9,019 nt of DNA, from contig QMVM01000072.1 of the NCBI GenBank assembly GCA_003661105.1, positions 1-9,019 on the forward strand. Direction: 5' to 3'. This DNA comes from Methanosarcinales archaeon. Lineage in GTDB: Archaea > Halobacteriota > Methanosarcinia > Methanosarcinales > Methanogasteraceae. Below are positions 1 through 5,822 of this stretch, piece after piece. The translations under genes were made by a program, and so were the position numbers. The notes beneath the pieces were generated by a model. That model saw only the letters and a list, made by a program, of their open reading frames with translations, ran no database searches and was not told the origin of the DNA. Positions within the stretch are counted from its first letter, which is position 1. Each line of letters begins with the position of its first letter.

Positions 1-2
1 AC

Positions 3-2135
3 ACGCACTCTTATGTGCACTGGAATGGCACGATTGAGGATACTGTGTTTGAGAATATGTATTACTTGGACAGGACGCGGATGCAGAAAGAAGCCAGCAA
101 ATATTATGACATCTACTCCAATAGATGGTGTGCTCTGGTCAAGTTCTGGGACATTGAAGCGATTCACGGTGCTTCTGACTATAAAATACACATATCTTTC
201 GAGGCAGACGTAACGGGAACACCGAACGATAGAAAACTTGCTATCTTCTACCTCAACGATTCGTATATCATCAATGGCGGCACTCGCCCGAATAAGGATA
301 CTACGAATGGTACTCGTCTGACTGGTTTTAACAACATGGCAGTGGTTGATTACACTTACGAGCCGTACAATAGTTCGTTCGTGATCTGTACGGTTGGTGT
401 GAACAATAGCAAGATTGCAGAGTCCAACGTAACAGTAACACCGCATGGATACTTATTCTTCCGGTCAGGGACACAAAACGGAAGGTACCGCCTGGCGTAT
501 GTGAATGGTACGAGCGGTAAGAACATATCGTTTGCAGAAACAAACGTTACATGGACGAGTTCTGACAGTGGTAATACGTTTTCGCAGGCGGCGTGGACGC
601 CGAAGTTATCTCTCGACTTCTCTAAAAGTGGGATGCAGCACCAGATGAGACTGTATGCAGCAAACGAATTGGGGAGCTGGAGCAATTCTGCGCTGCTTAC
701 AAACGACATCGGATTGGTGTACTATCCACCAACCGTCCCAGACATCAACCACTTCCATATACATGGAATCGATGATTACGATATGGATGGTACATACTCG
801 GGCACGTTTAATGTTGGTCTTTATCTGGCAAGCGATCCGGACGGCGGTGATGTGGTGCATAACCTTACACTGCATTATACAAACAGAACTATCGTACCAA
901 ATGGAATTATCAACAACATCATCAACCGTACAAACTCAATGCACGGCGATGATCCGTACGCAGACGTTTCTTTCAATACAAGCAAATATAGTGCGGGCGA
1001 GTACACGATGCGGTGTGTGGCAACAGATGATGAGGGCAAGACGTCACAGACATGGCTCGGGACGAACTTTACACTTAATAAAATAGACCTTCGAGTGATC
1101 AGCGTAACGTTTGATCACTGGGATACTAGCGAAAACAGATCATCGGTCTCCGAGACCGGGACCGGCTGCCGCGTCAAAGAAAACAGGAACATCACGGTCA
1201 ATGCGACTATCGCAAACTATGCCAACGGAAATATAACCTCTAACTTCGATCTGTCATTCTTCGACTCCGCTGGCGTATATGGCAACTGGAGCCGATGCTT
1301 TTGGAACTCTACATATAATGTGTCGATAGAAGGCGAACTGGGGAATGTAACCACCGGCTATCCTTACAACACCACATACATTACCGGATACTGGAATCCG
1401 TCGCTGGTTGGCACGCACAACATCTTGGCATGGGTAAACCCTGACAATTATGCCAGCGAGTCTGCGGCAAACACCACGAACAACAACGCGTCAGCAGTGA
1501 TAAACGTCTCCGCGTGGCAGAAATACTACGGGAATGTGAGCGGCGGCATTACACTGGCAGACAGTGCTTCCGACTCGCTCTATGACTGGACATGTAGCAA
1601 TGAGATCGATGACGGGTACGCTTACATCGTAAATGATGGCGCAGGCGTAACCTGGAGCGCGCTACACGCACTCGGCTGCGATAGCGACGATACCCTGAAT
1701 GCGAGCGGACATGACTTTCTTGATGCTGATACCAGCCTTGGCATGGTTGTCGGCAGCAACAATGCAACCGGATTTGTTGACAACAATATCACTGAGCTGT
1801 TCAGCGGCGGTGATCCGGGCACTGCAACAAACACGACATCGTTCACGGTCTATGGAAACCTCATATCGAATGTGTCGATCGTGAACAGCACCGGTATGAC
1901 GAATCACGCGTCAGTTGGAAACGCGAATTTCGTTACAGGGATCTTATGGGACGCTACTTCTGATACCAACGGGTATTATGATACGGCAGACGATGAGACT
2001 CTCGTATTTGTGACAAAGATAAGGGCGGCTGCGACAGGCCTTGGCGGTGCTGCGCATAATTATGAATTCGCGGCTCCGTGTACGCTTAATCCGGTGATTG
2101 GCGGAGATCTGGATATTTATATGGAGTTGAAGTGA
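3..2135 (+). CDS. Large secreted/surface glycoprotein, 5'-truncated, with Ig-like and CARDB-like regions
   Basis: The reading frame is open to the first base, so the gene starts upstream; the GTG at 15 is probably internal. About 710 residues are visible. By eye, residues 248-359 look like an Ig-like beta-sandwich (DYDMDGTYSGTF, then a DPDGGD turn), and residues 360-505 resemble a CARDB-type adhesion domain (RNITVNATIANYANGN, later GTHNILAWVNPDN). Residues 508-710 form a further domain beginning YYGNVSGGITLADS, of a type I associate with archaeal surface proteins but cannot name. I count about 33 N-X-S/T sequons, plus high Asn, Thr, Tyr and Gly, as expected for an exported archaeal glycoprotein. 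The C terminus (GGDLDIYMELK) has no membrane helix and no PGF- or PEF-type sorting signal, so the protein is either secreted, held by partners, or anchored through its unseen N-terminal part. The specific role, such as adhesion or sheath, is unknown. Confidence 0.5.
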   Translation, partial: THSYVHWNGTIEDTVFENMYYLDRTRMQKEASKYYDIYSNRWCALVKFWDIEAIHGASDYKIHISFEADVTGTPNDRKLAIFYLNDSYIINGGTRPNKDTTNGTRLTGFNNMAVVDYTYEPYNSSFVICTVGVNNSKIAESNVTVTPHGYLFFRSGTQNGRYRLAYVNGTSGKNISFAETNVTWTSSDSGNTFSQAAWTPKLSLDFSKSGMQHQMRLYAANELGSWSNSALLTNDIGLVYYPPTVPDINHFHIHGIDDYDMDGTYSGTFNVGLYLASDPDGGDVVHNLTLHYTNRTIVPNGIINNIINRTNSMHGDDPYADVSFNTSKYSAGEYTMRCVATDDEGKTSQTWLGTNFTLNKIDLRVISVTFDHWDTSENRSSVSETGTGCRVKENRNITVNATIANYANGNITSNFDLSFFDSAGVYGNWSRCFWNSTYNVSIEGELGNVTTGYPYNTTYITGYWNPSLVGTHNILAWVNPDNYASESAANTTNNNASAVINVSAWQKYYGNVSGGITLADSASDSLYDWTCSNEIDDGYAYIVNDGAGVTWSALHALGCDSDDTLNASGHDFLDADTSLGMVVGSNNATGFVDNNITELFSGGDPGTATNTTSFTVYGNLISNVSIVNSTGMTNHASVGNANFVTGILWDATSDTNGYYDTADDETLVFVTKIRAAATGLGGAAHNYEFAAPCTLNPVIGGDLDIYMELK

Positions 2136-2148
2136 TTCGAGAGGATTT

Positions 2149-2169
2149 CATACGATATTTGGGCGTATG
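2149..2169 (+). terminator. Hairpin after the surface-protein stop, possible transcript end
   Basis: CATACG (2149-2154) and CGTATG (2164-2169) form a perfect 6-bp stem with a 9-base loop, 13 bases after the stop codon. No U-run follows directly (cagaccccc), so this is not a classical terminator. It may instead mark or protect a transcript 3' end, or be chance. Confidence 0.2.
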
Positions 2170-2424
2170 CAGACCCCCATCACCAGAGCGGATACGACTC
2201 GAACGCCGGCACCCGGGTTGACCACCCCTCACATTTTGCACGAAAGATTCTGGTTCTGATGTTTTCTGTGGTTCCTGACAAAAGAGCCTCATCAGATGCA
2301 GAAATTATGGGTCTTTGGTATCGCGTTGCAGTGGATTAGGGATGGTTTCGGTGGATGTTAGCGAGGTGATTGTGGCTGGAAATTGTGTTCGGAACTCGGG
2401 GCAGTTTCGGAAGTACTGGTATCA

Positions 2425-2440
2425 CCGAAAGGTTTAAGTT
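2425..2440 (+). promoter_or_regulatory. Putative BRE/TATA promoter of the DUF134-Mrp-NifX operon
   Basis: A purine-rich BRE-like stretch (ccgaaa) leads into a TATA-like box (tttaagtt, 2433-2440). Its centre is about 26 bases ahead of the ATG at 2463, the spacing expected between an archaeal TATA box and the transcription start. This implies a leaderless or nearly leaderless transcript, and no Shine-Dalgarno site precedes 2463. The box is a moderate match to the archaeal consensus. Confidence 0.4.
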
Positions 2441-2462
2441 CATTGTGAATATGTATTCATTA

Positions 2463-2924
2463 ATGCCAAGACCGAGGCGCCACCGGTATATACGGTCATC
2501 ATTCGATTACGACTACTGGGGGCCATGCGCAGCCTGTCTGGATGACCGCGGTGAAGTGGTCCTGAAGATGGAAGAGATGGAAAGCATCCGGCTAAAAGAC
2601 CATCTCGGGATGGACCAGCGTGAGGCGGCAGACCTTATGAAAGTCTCGCAGCCAACGTTCCACAGGATTCTATCCGAGGCCCGGAAAAAGATCGGATTCG
2701 CTCTTGTTTGTGGCAAAGCGATACGAATACATGGAGGGACCTACGAGATGGCGATAACGCAAGCGAGGACTTTCCAGTGCTATGACTGCCAGCATGTATG
2801 GAAGGTTTCACACGGAACCGGAAGACCGGAGAACTGCCCGAACTGTGGAAGCGTGAACATACACCGGGCCGAGGATGATCGCGGCTATGCCAGATCCGGA
2901 CGTGGCAGACATGGTGTGCAGTAA
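2463..2924 (+). CDS. DUF134 family DNA-binding protein with C-terminal zinc ribbon
   Basis: The 153-residue protein begins MPRPRRHR, the typical N terminus of the DUF134 family, which is why I chose the ATG at 2463 over in-frame starts at 2370 or 2451. An early pair C22/C25 may bind metal. Residues 37-92 hold the family core: EEMESIRLKDHLGMDQREAA, then VSQPTFHRIL and ARKKIGFALVCGKAIRIHGG, a sigma-region-4-like helix-turn-helix. After the usual family length of about 100 residues there is an extra zinc ribbon with CxxC pairs at 106/109 and 125/128, then a short Arg/Gly-rich end. DUF134 proteins are widespread in anaerobes, often beside Mrp and NifX genes, and are presumed regulators without an established target. 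As first gene of the operon it may control it; that is inference. Confidence 0.88.
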   Translation: MPRPRRHRYIRSSFDYDYWGPCAACLDDRGEVVLKMEEMESIRLKDHLGMDQREAADLMKVSQPTFHRILSEARKKIGFALVCGKAIRIHGGTYEMAITQARTFQCYDCQHVWKVSHGTGRPENCPNCGSVNIHRAEDDRGYARSGRGRHGVQ

Positions 2925-2941
2925 CAGTAAATGGTGAAATC

Positions 2942-3760
2942 ATGAATAAAGACGAAGAAAGTATGGCTCAGGAAAAACGCTTAAAAGAGCGTATGGGAAG
3001 AGTAAAGCACAAAATAATGGTTATGAGTGGAAAGGGCGGCGTTGGAAAGACCACCGTATCGGTCAACCTCGCACTCACACTCGCGGCAAAGGGCTATGAG
3101 GTCGGGATACTGGATGCCGACATCCACGGCCCTAATATCCCGAAGATGCTCGGGATTGAGGACGAGCGTCCTGACATATCAGAGGACGGGATATCCCCGG
3201 TCTTCGTGCCTCCGCGTGTGAAGGTCATGTCCCTTGCATTTCTGCTTGCAAGCAAGGATACGCCGGTTGTATGGCGGGGACCGCTCAAGATGGGTGCGAT
3301 CAAGCAGTTCCTATCCGATGTCTTCTGGGGCGATCTGGACTGCATCATAATCGACCTCCCGCCCGGAACCGGCGATGAACCGTTGAGTGTTGCACAGTTG
3401 ATCCCGGAGATCGACGGCGCGATCGTTGTCACCACCCCACAGGACGTTGCCCTTCTGGATTCGAGGAAGTCGGTGACTTTCGCAAAAGAGCTTGGGCTGC
3501 CTGTAATCGGGATCATAGAGAACATGAGCGGGTTCAAATGCCCGAAATGCGGTGAAGTGATCGACCTCTTCAAGATCGGTGGTGGAGAACATGCTGCCGC
3601 TGACATGGGCGTACCGTTCCTTGGCAGGATTCCAATCGAGGTTAATATCGTCGAGTCTGGCGACAGCGGCATTCCATTCGTGCTTGCGCATGAGTCAGAA
3701 GCTGCCAGCGCCTTCGAGGCGATCGTTGACGGTATAGAACACGTTGTAAAAGGAGAGTGA
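2942..3760 (+). CDS. mrp: Mrp/NBP35 family P-loop ATPase, iron-sulfur cluster carrier
   Basis: This 272-residue cytosolic ATPase of the MinD/Mrp (ApbC/Nbp35) class has the deviant Walker A motif SGKGGVGKTT (29-38) with its signature lysine K31, a switch region DADIHGPNIPKMLG (58-71), and a Walker B-like IIIDLPPGTGDEP (135-147). ENMSGFKCPKCG follows at 193-204; its C200/C203 pair is the conserved CxxC through which family members bridge a [4Fe-4S] cluster between two subunits and pass it to apoproteins. Length is normal for an archaeal Mrp without an N-terminal MIP18 domain. GGTGA at 2933-2937 supports the ATG at 2942; an internal ATG at 2963 is possible. It begins 17 bases after the DUF134 gene and ends 5 bases before the NifX-like gene. 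The family assignment is certain; the client protein is unknown, with its operon neighbours the obvious candidates. Confidence 0.96.
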   Translation: MNKDEESMAQEKRLKERMGRVKHKIMVMSGKGGVGKTTVSVNLALTLAAKGYEVGILDADIHGPNIPKMLGIEDERPDISEDGISPVFVPPRVKVMSLAFLLASKDTPVVWRGPLKMGAIKQFLSDVFWGDLDCIIIDLPPGTGDEPLSVAQLIPEIDGAIVVTTPQDVALLDSRKSVTFAKELGLPVIGIIENMSGFKCPKCGEVIDLFKIGGGEHAAADMGVPFLGRIPIEVNIVESGDSGIPFVLAHESEAASAFEAIVDGIEHVVKGE

Positions 3761-3765
3761 TAAAT

Positions 3766-4380
3766 ATGAAGATATGTGTAACATCAACCGGACCATCCAT
3801 GGATGCGCCCGTAGATCCAAGATTCGGGCGATGCCAGTATTTCGTGATCGTGGACTCGGATACGATGGAGTATGAGGCGATGCAAAACCCGAGCGTGGGT
3901 GCTTCGGGTGGTGCAGGAATACAGGCGGCGCAGAATGTTTCGGCCAAAGGTGTCAGTGTCGTCGTCACAGGAAACCTGGGACCGAATGCTGTCCAGACTC
4001 TCACTGCCGCCGGAATTACGATGGTGACCGGCGCAAGCGGCACCGTCCGCGATGCTGTTGAGCAGTACAAGAGCGGCGGGCTTTCGCAGACCGAGAGCCC
4101 AACTGTTCCCGAGTATTCAGGACTCGACGGCGCTGGCGCAGGTGCTGGCGCAGGTGCCGGAATGGGCGGTGGCAGAGGTATGGGCGGTGGCCGTGGCGGA
4201 GGCGGAGGCGGCGGTCGTGGTATGGGTGGAGGTATGGGACGCGGTATGGGCATGGGAGTTCCGGCAACACCCGCACCCACGGCGTCAGCCTCACCTGTAC
4301 GGACAAGGGATGAGGAGATACAAGCCCTTGAAAGTCAGATGAACGAAATCAAGGCAAAACTGGAAGAACTAAAGAAATAG
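3766..4380 (+). CDS. NifX/NifB-type (dinitrogenase iron-molybdenum cofactor) domain protein with Gly-rich linker and coiled-coil tail
   Basis: Residues 1-110 match the small RNase H-like NifX/NafY/ORP fold: MKICVTSTGPSMDAPVDPRF, GRCQYFVIVD, then GGAGIQAAQ, VVVTGNLGPNA and the helix DAVEQYKSGGL. Relatives bind iron-molybdenum cofactor or other metal-sulfur clusters. Residues 122-164 are low complexity (GAGAGAG, then MGGGRG units, Met/Arg/Gly). The last 23 residues (EEIQALESQMNEIKAKLEEL) form a charged coiled coil resembling the tails of the two DUF5320 proteins downstream, so the protein is nearly twice the length of a minimal NifX-like protein. The ATG at 3766 is preferred because AGGAG (3751-3755) lies 10 bases upstream and the protein then starts MKICVT; a GTG at 3757 overlapping the Mrp stop would be too close. 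No nitrogenase genes are visible, so a role in nitrogen fixation should not be assumed. Confidence 0.92.
   Translation: MKICVTSTGPSMDAPVDPRFGRCQYFVIVDSDTMEYEAMQNPSVGASGGAGIQAAQNVSAKGVSVVVTGNLGPNAVQTLTAAGITMVTGASGTVRDAVEQYKSGGLSQTESPTVPEYSGLDGAGAGAGAGAGMGGGRGMGGGRGGGGGGGRGMGGGMGRGMGMGVPATPAPTASASPVRTRDEEIQALESQMNEIKAKLEELKK
4129..4257 (+). repeat. Gly/Ala/Met/Arg low-complexity coding repeat in the NifX-like gene
   Basis: The DNA is built from short GC-rich units: a roughly 12-base unit (gctggcgcaggt) repeated at the left, then two copies of atgggcggtggc and further ggtatggg-type units. It encodes residues 122-164, a flexible linker between the metal-binding domain and the coiled-coil tail. 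Such tracts change length easily by slippage. Confidence 0.75.
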
Positions 4381-4392
4381 GAGGCGAACAAG

Positions 4393-4686
4393 ATGAGAGG
4401 CGGACACAGGAATATGTACTATGCAACAGGTATGCCCGGCTGGATGCGGCTTGGATATTCTCCGGGCTGGGTCGGAAGGAGTCCGGGTGGACTGCCACCA
4501 ACTGTCCAATATATGGGGGCCGGGACATGGCCGACGCCACAGCCGCAGGTTACAGTGGCAGGAATGCCGGCAGGCATGCCAGCCATGCCTGCGCAGCAGG
4601 AGGTCACAATGCTTGAGTCTCAGGTAGCGATGCTTGAAGGGCAACTGGAACAGATCAAGAAGAGAATCGAAGAGCTGAAGAGATGA
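4393..4686 (+). CDS. DUF5320-type protein with C-terminal coiled coil (copy 1)
   Basis: A 97-residue protein in two parts. Residues 1-67 are rich in Gly, Pro, Met, Trp and Tyr (GWMRLGYSPGW, then PAGMPAMPAQQ) and look disordered. Residues 68-97 (MLESQVAMLEGQLEQIKKRI and on to the end) form a heptad-patterned coiled coil ending in alternating Glu/Lys. This is the layout of DUF5320 proteins, small proteins of unknown function found beside NifX-like and Mrp genes in anaerobes. There is no signal peptide or membrane helix. AGGAGG (4379-4384), overlapping the upstream stop codon, sits 8 bases before the ATG. The stop overlaps the ferredoxin start by four bases (ATGA), implying translational coupling. 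The tail is about 85% identical at DNA level to copy 2 (5248-5502). Confidence 0.82.
   Translation: MRGGHRNMYYATGMPGWMRLGYSPGWVGRSPGGLPPTVQYMGAGTWPTPQPQVTVAGMPAGMPAMPAQQEVTMLESQVAMLEGQLEQIKKRIEELKR
4607..4683 (+). repeat. Duplicated coiled-coil coding segment, copy A
   Basis: Hand alignment with 5423-5499 gives about 66 identical bases of 77 without gaps, including 28 of the first 29. The flanking parts of the two genes are not similar, so only the coiled-coil module is shared at this level. Confidence 0.8.
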
Positions 4687-5090
4687 AGTACCAGATCGAC
4701 GAATCGCTCTGCGTAGGGTGTGGATTGTGCGTCAACGTATGCCCGGTGCGGGCGATAACACTGTCAGATAAGGCAAAGATCGACATTGATCGTTGCACTG
4801 GCTGTGGCGCCTGTACCAATGTATGCAAGCTGGGGGCGATCATCGAGGTTGCGGATGAAACGGTCCAGGAGACTACGTCCGTTCCCGCCGCAATTGCGTC
4901 AGGAGTTGCAACTGCTATCGGATCTGTCGGAAACGCGATCAAGCGATACGCAAGTAGCAGCACCTCTACCGGCTCCCGTCGTGGCGGTGGTCGTGGCGGT
5001 GGTAGCGGTGGTGGACGTGGCGGCGGTAGCGGTGGTGGACGTGGCGGCGGCGGTCGTGGCATGAATAAACAGAACAAAAGGAGGCGGTAA
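4683..5090 (+). CDS. 2x[4Fe-4S] ferredoxin with Ala-rich segment and RGG-type tail
   Basis: Residues 1-55 are a bacterial-type ferredoxin with two complete cluster motifs: C10-x2-C13-x2-C16-x3-C20-P and C38-x2-C41-x2-C44-x3-C48. It is expected to bind two [4Fe-4S] clusters and carry electrons in the cytoplasm. Residues 66-90 (SVPAAIASGVATAIGSVGNA) are Ala/Gly/Val-rich and possibly helical, too weakly hydrophobic to call a membrane span. Residues 97-135 are an Arg/Gly/Ser tail with RGGGSGGG repeats ending in a basic NKQNKRRR, more than doubling the usual length of such a ferredoxin. The second motif is followed by Lys rather than Pro, which is tolerated. The ATG at 4683 overlaps the preceding stop, so expression is coupled to the DUF5320 gene. 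A likely job, inferred from context, is reducing a cluster held by the NifX-like or Mrp protein. Confidence 0.95.
   Translation: MKYQIDESLCVGCGLCVNVCPVRAITLSDKAKIDIDRCTGCGACTNVCKLGAIIEVADETVQETTSVPAAIASGVATAIGSVGNAIKRYASSSTSTGSRRGGGRGGGSGGGRGGGSGGGRGGGGRGMNKQNKRRR
4992..5060 (+). repeat. 24-bp tandem coding repeat in the ferredoxin tail
   Basis: Two 24-base units (4992-5015 and 5016-5039) differ at a single third-codon position and encode RGGGSGGG twice; a partial, diverged third unit runs to about 5060. The repeat explains the RGG-like tail as a slippage or unequal-exchange expansion. Confidence 0.8.
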
Positions 5091-5092
5091 CA

Positions 5093-5242
5093 ATGCCAAG
5101 AGGAAGAGGTTTTGGAAGAAGGGGCTCTGGATTCTGCAGACGGTATCCATTGCTTCCGATGGGGTCGACACCTGCGGGAATAGCATATCCAAGGGCATAT
5201 CCACGGTTCCCAAGAGGTGGATACACGGGTTATTATAGGTGA
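5093..5242 (+). CDS. Small Arg/Gly/Pro/Tyr-rich protein (49 residues)
   Basis: A short gene easily missed by length cut-offs. ATG at 5093 is preceded by a perfect AGGAGG (5079-5084) at 8 bases, inside the end of the ferredoxin gene. The product starts MPRGRGFGRRGSGFCRRYP and ends in a Tyr/Pro/Arg stretch (AYPRAYPRFPRGGYTGYYR), with a single Cys15 and no acidic residue, so it is strongly basic and probably unstructured alone. Its N terminus resembles the Arg/Gly-rich N termini of DUF5320-type proteins, but it lacks their coiled coil. Its stop lies 5 bases before copy 2 of the DUF5320 gene and contributes to that gene's ribosome site. Function unknown; it could be a nucleic-acid- or partner-binding peptide of the operon's complex. 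The ribosome site and tight packing make it likely real. Confidence 0.75.
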   Translation: MPRGRGFGRRGSGFCRRYPLLPMGSTPAGIAYPRAYPRFPRGGYTGYYR

Positions 5243-5247
5243 TAACG

Positions 5248-5502
5248 ATGAACGGATTGTACGGAGAAGGTATCGACAGCCCATATTATTGGGGCAGATG
5301 CAGACGGTTTCCGTGGTGGGCTATGCCGGCTACGCCATACACGCCGCCGGCACCTGCAGCGGTGCCAGGTTATGCGCCGCCGGTCTATGCGCCACCAGCA
5401 TGGACTGAAGAGCAGGAACTCGCAATGCTTGAGTCTCAGGAAGCGATGCTTCGAGAGCGACTGGAACAGATCAAGAAAAGACTTGAGGAGGTGAAGAAAT
5501 GA
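5248..5502 (+). CDS. DUF5320-type protein with C-terminal coiled coil (copy 2)
   Basis: An 84-residue protein. The N-terminal half is aromatic and proline-rich (SPYYWGRCRRFPWWAMPATP, then PAPAAVPGYAPPVYAPPAW); residues 54-84 (EEQELAMLESQEAMLRERLE and on) form a coiled coil closely matching copy 1. AGGTGA (5237-5242) lies 5 bases before the ATG at 5248, so I prefer this to an in-frame GTG at 5239 that would sit inside the ribosome site. The N-terminal parts of copies 1 and 2 are only compositionally alike, while the coils are nearly the same, which suggests that the coil is the constrained interaction module and the front half is specific to each protein. The stop overlaps the start of the zinc-ribbon gene (ATGA), implying coupled translation. 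Confidence 0.82.
   Translation: MNGLYGEGIDSPYYWGRCRRFPWWAMPATPYTPPAPAAVPGYAPPVYAPPAWTEEQELAMLESQEAMLRERLEQIKKRLEEVKK
5423..5499 (+). repeat. Duplicated coiled-coil coding segment, copy B
   Basis: Partner of 4607-4683. The shared core is caatgcttgagtctcagg, one difference, then agcgatgctt. The two copies are 816 bases apart and in the same orientation, separated by the ferredoxin and the 49-residue gene. Confidence 0.8.
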
Positions 5503-5678
5503 TGCAGATGGGTTCAGGAAGAGGAGGTGGCATGGGCCGAGGTGGTGGAAGACAGCATCTTGGTCCTGCTCAGTCGTGCAGATGTCCGAACTGTGGATAC
5601 ACACAGCCACACCAGCCGGGTGTGCCGTGCCTCAATCAGGCATGTCCGAAATGCGGAACAAGAATGGTGGGTGCATAA
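5499..5678 (+). CDS. Small zinc-ribbon-like protein with Gly/Arg/Met-rich N terminus (59 residues)
   Basis: The last gene of the operon. Residues 1-18 are Met/Gly/Arg-rich (MGSGRGGGMGRGGGR). The rest carries C27, then a CPNC knuckle (C29/C32), a spacer PHQPGVPCLNQ with C44, and CPKC (C49/C52) followed by GTRMVGA: two metal-binding knuckles, presumably one zinc ribbon, with two extra Cys. I recall small proteins with the same CPxCG...GVPC...CPKCGT pattern beside NifX-like genes in anaerobes; the precise role is unknown. GGAGGTGA (5487-5494) supports a start at 5499, overlapping the previous stop, with ATG at 5502 or 5508 as alternatives. Its short length keeps it below common gene-finding limits. 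No strong terminator follows within 40 bases. Confidence 0.8.
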   Translation: MMQMGSGRGGGMGRGGGRQHLGPAQSCRCPNCGYTQPHQPGVPCLNQACPKCGTRMVGA

Positions 5679-5715
5679 CCCACTATTCTGGTATTTTATG
5701 GCCTCTAATTGGAAG

Positions 5716-5773
5716 GGCTCAACACATCGCTTACACTTTCCTAAGTGCTCACTGGCTCAACACATCGTTTACA
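5716..5773. repeat. Two 20-bp direct repeats, 38-bp period, beside a transposase stump
   Basis: The unit ggctcaacacatcgYttaca occurs at 5716-5735 and 5754-5773 with one C/T difference; the 18 bases that follow each copy are unrelated. Read on the - strand the unit begins TGTAA, and a TGT...ACA boundary is typical of several insertion-sequence ends, including IS481. The copies may be insertion-sequence termini or transposase-binding sites left by successive insertions. The rest of 5679-5822 shows no supported gene. Confidence 0.6.
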
Positions 5774-5822
5774 ATTGTGATGATTCAACGTAGAAAATCC
5801 GTAGTGCATCTGATGATGCGCT

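Larger units (their letters stand above)
2136..2462. other. Intergenic region without a supported gene
   Basis: No convincing coding frame is present; the longest short frame with an ATG that I checked (from 2296, 21 codons) has no ribosome site. The stretch holds a small hairpin just after the surface-protein stop, a T-rich patch near 2232-2270 that could help end transcription, a weak tRNA T-arm look-alike on the - strand (2196-2204), and the promoter of the following operon at its right end. Confidence 0.6.

Noticed and set aside
2180..2240. tRNA-like piece on the - strand (T-loop motif GTTCGAGTC, possible acceptor CCGCTCT)
   Set aside because: Only two of the five T-stem pairs form well, no matching AGAGCGG 5' acceptor strand or anticodon arm is found at tRNA distance, so it is at most a decayed fragment and more likely chance.
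3642..4280. Long proline-rich frame on the - strand opposite the NifX-like gene
   Set aside because: It is the complement of the Gly-rich repeat (GGN codons read as proline-type codons) and has no family likeness; the + strand frame carries the conserved NifX-type motifs.
3766..4380. Nitrogenase cofactor synthesis role for the NifX-like protein
   Set aside because: The fold is shared with many non-nitrogenase metal carriers, and no nif structural or nifE/N/B radical-SAM gene is visible.
4992..5060. Possible CRISPR or regulatory repeat array
   Set aside because: The 24-bp units are directly adjacent without spacers, stay in the ferredoxin reading frame and encode RGGGSGGG; it is a coding tandem repeat.
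4655..5284. - strand frame of 209 residues with Pro/Arg/His runs opposite the ferredoxin
   Set aside because: Its runs mirror the RGG-coding repeat, and it overlaps a certain ferredoxin gene.
5527..5793. 88-residue + strand frame across the zinc-ribbon gene and the 20-bp repeats
   Set aside because: It is out of frame with the two-knuckle zinc ribbon, has no ribosome site and shows no recognisable motif.
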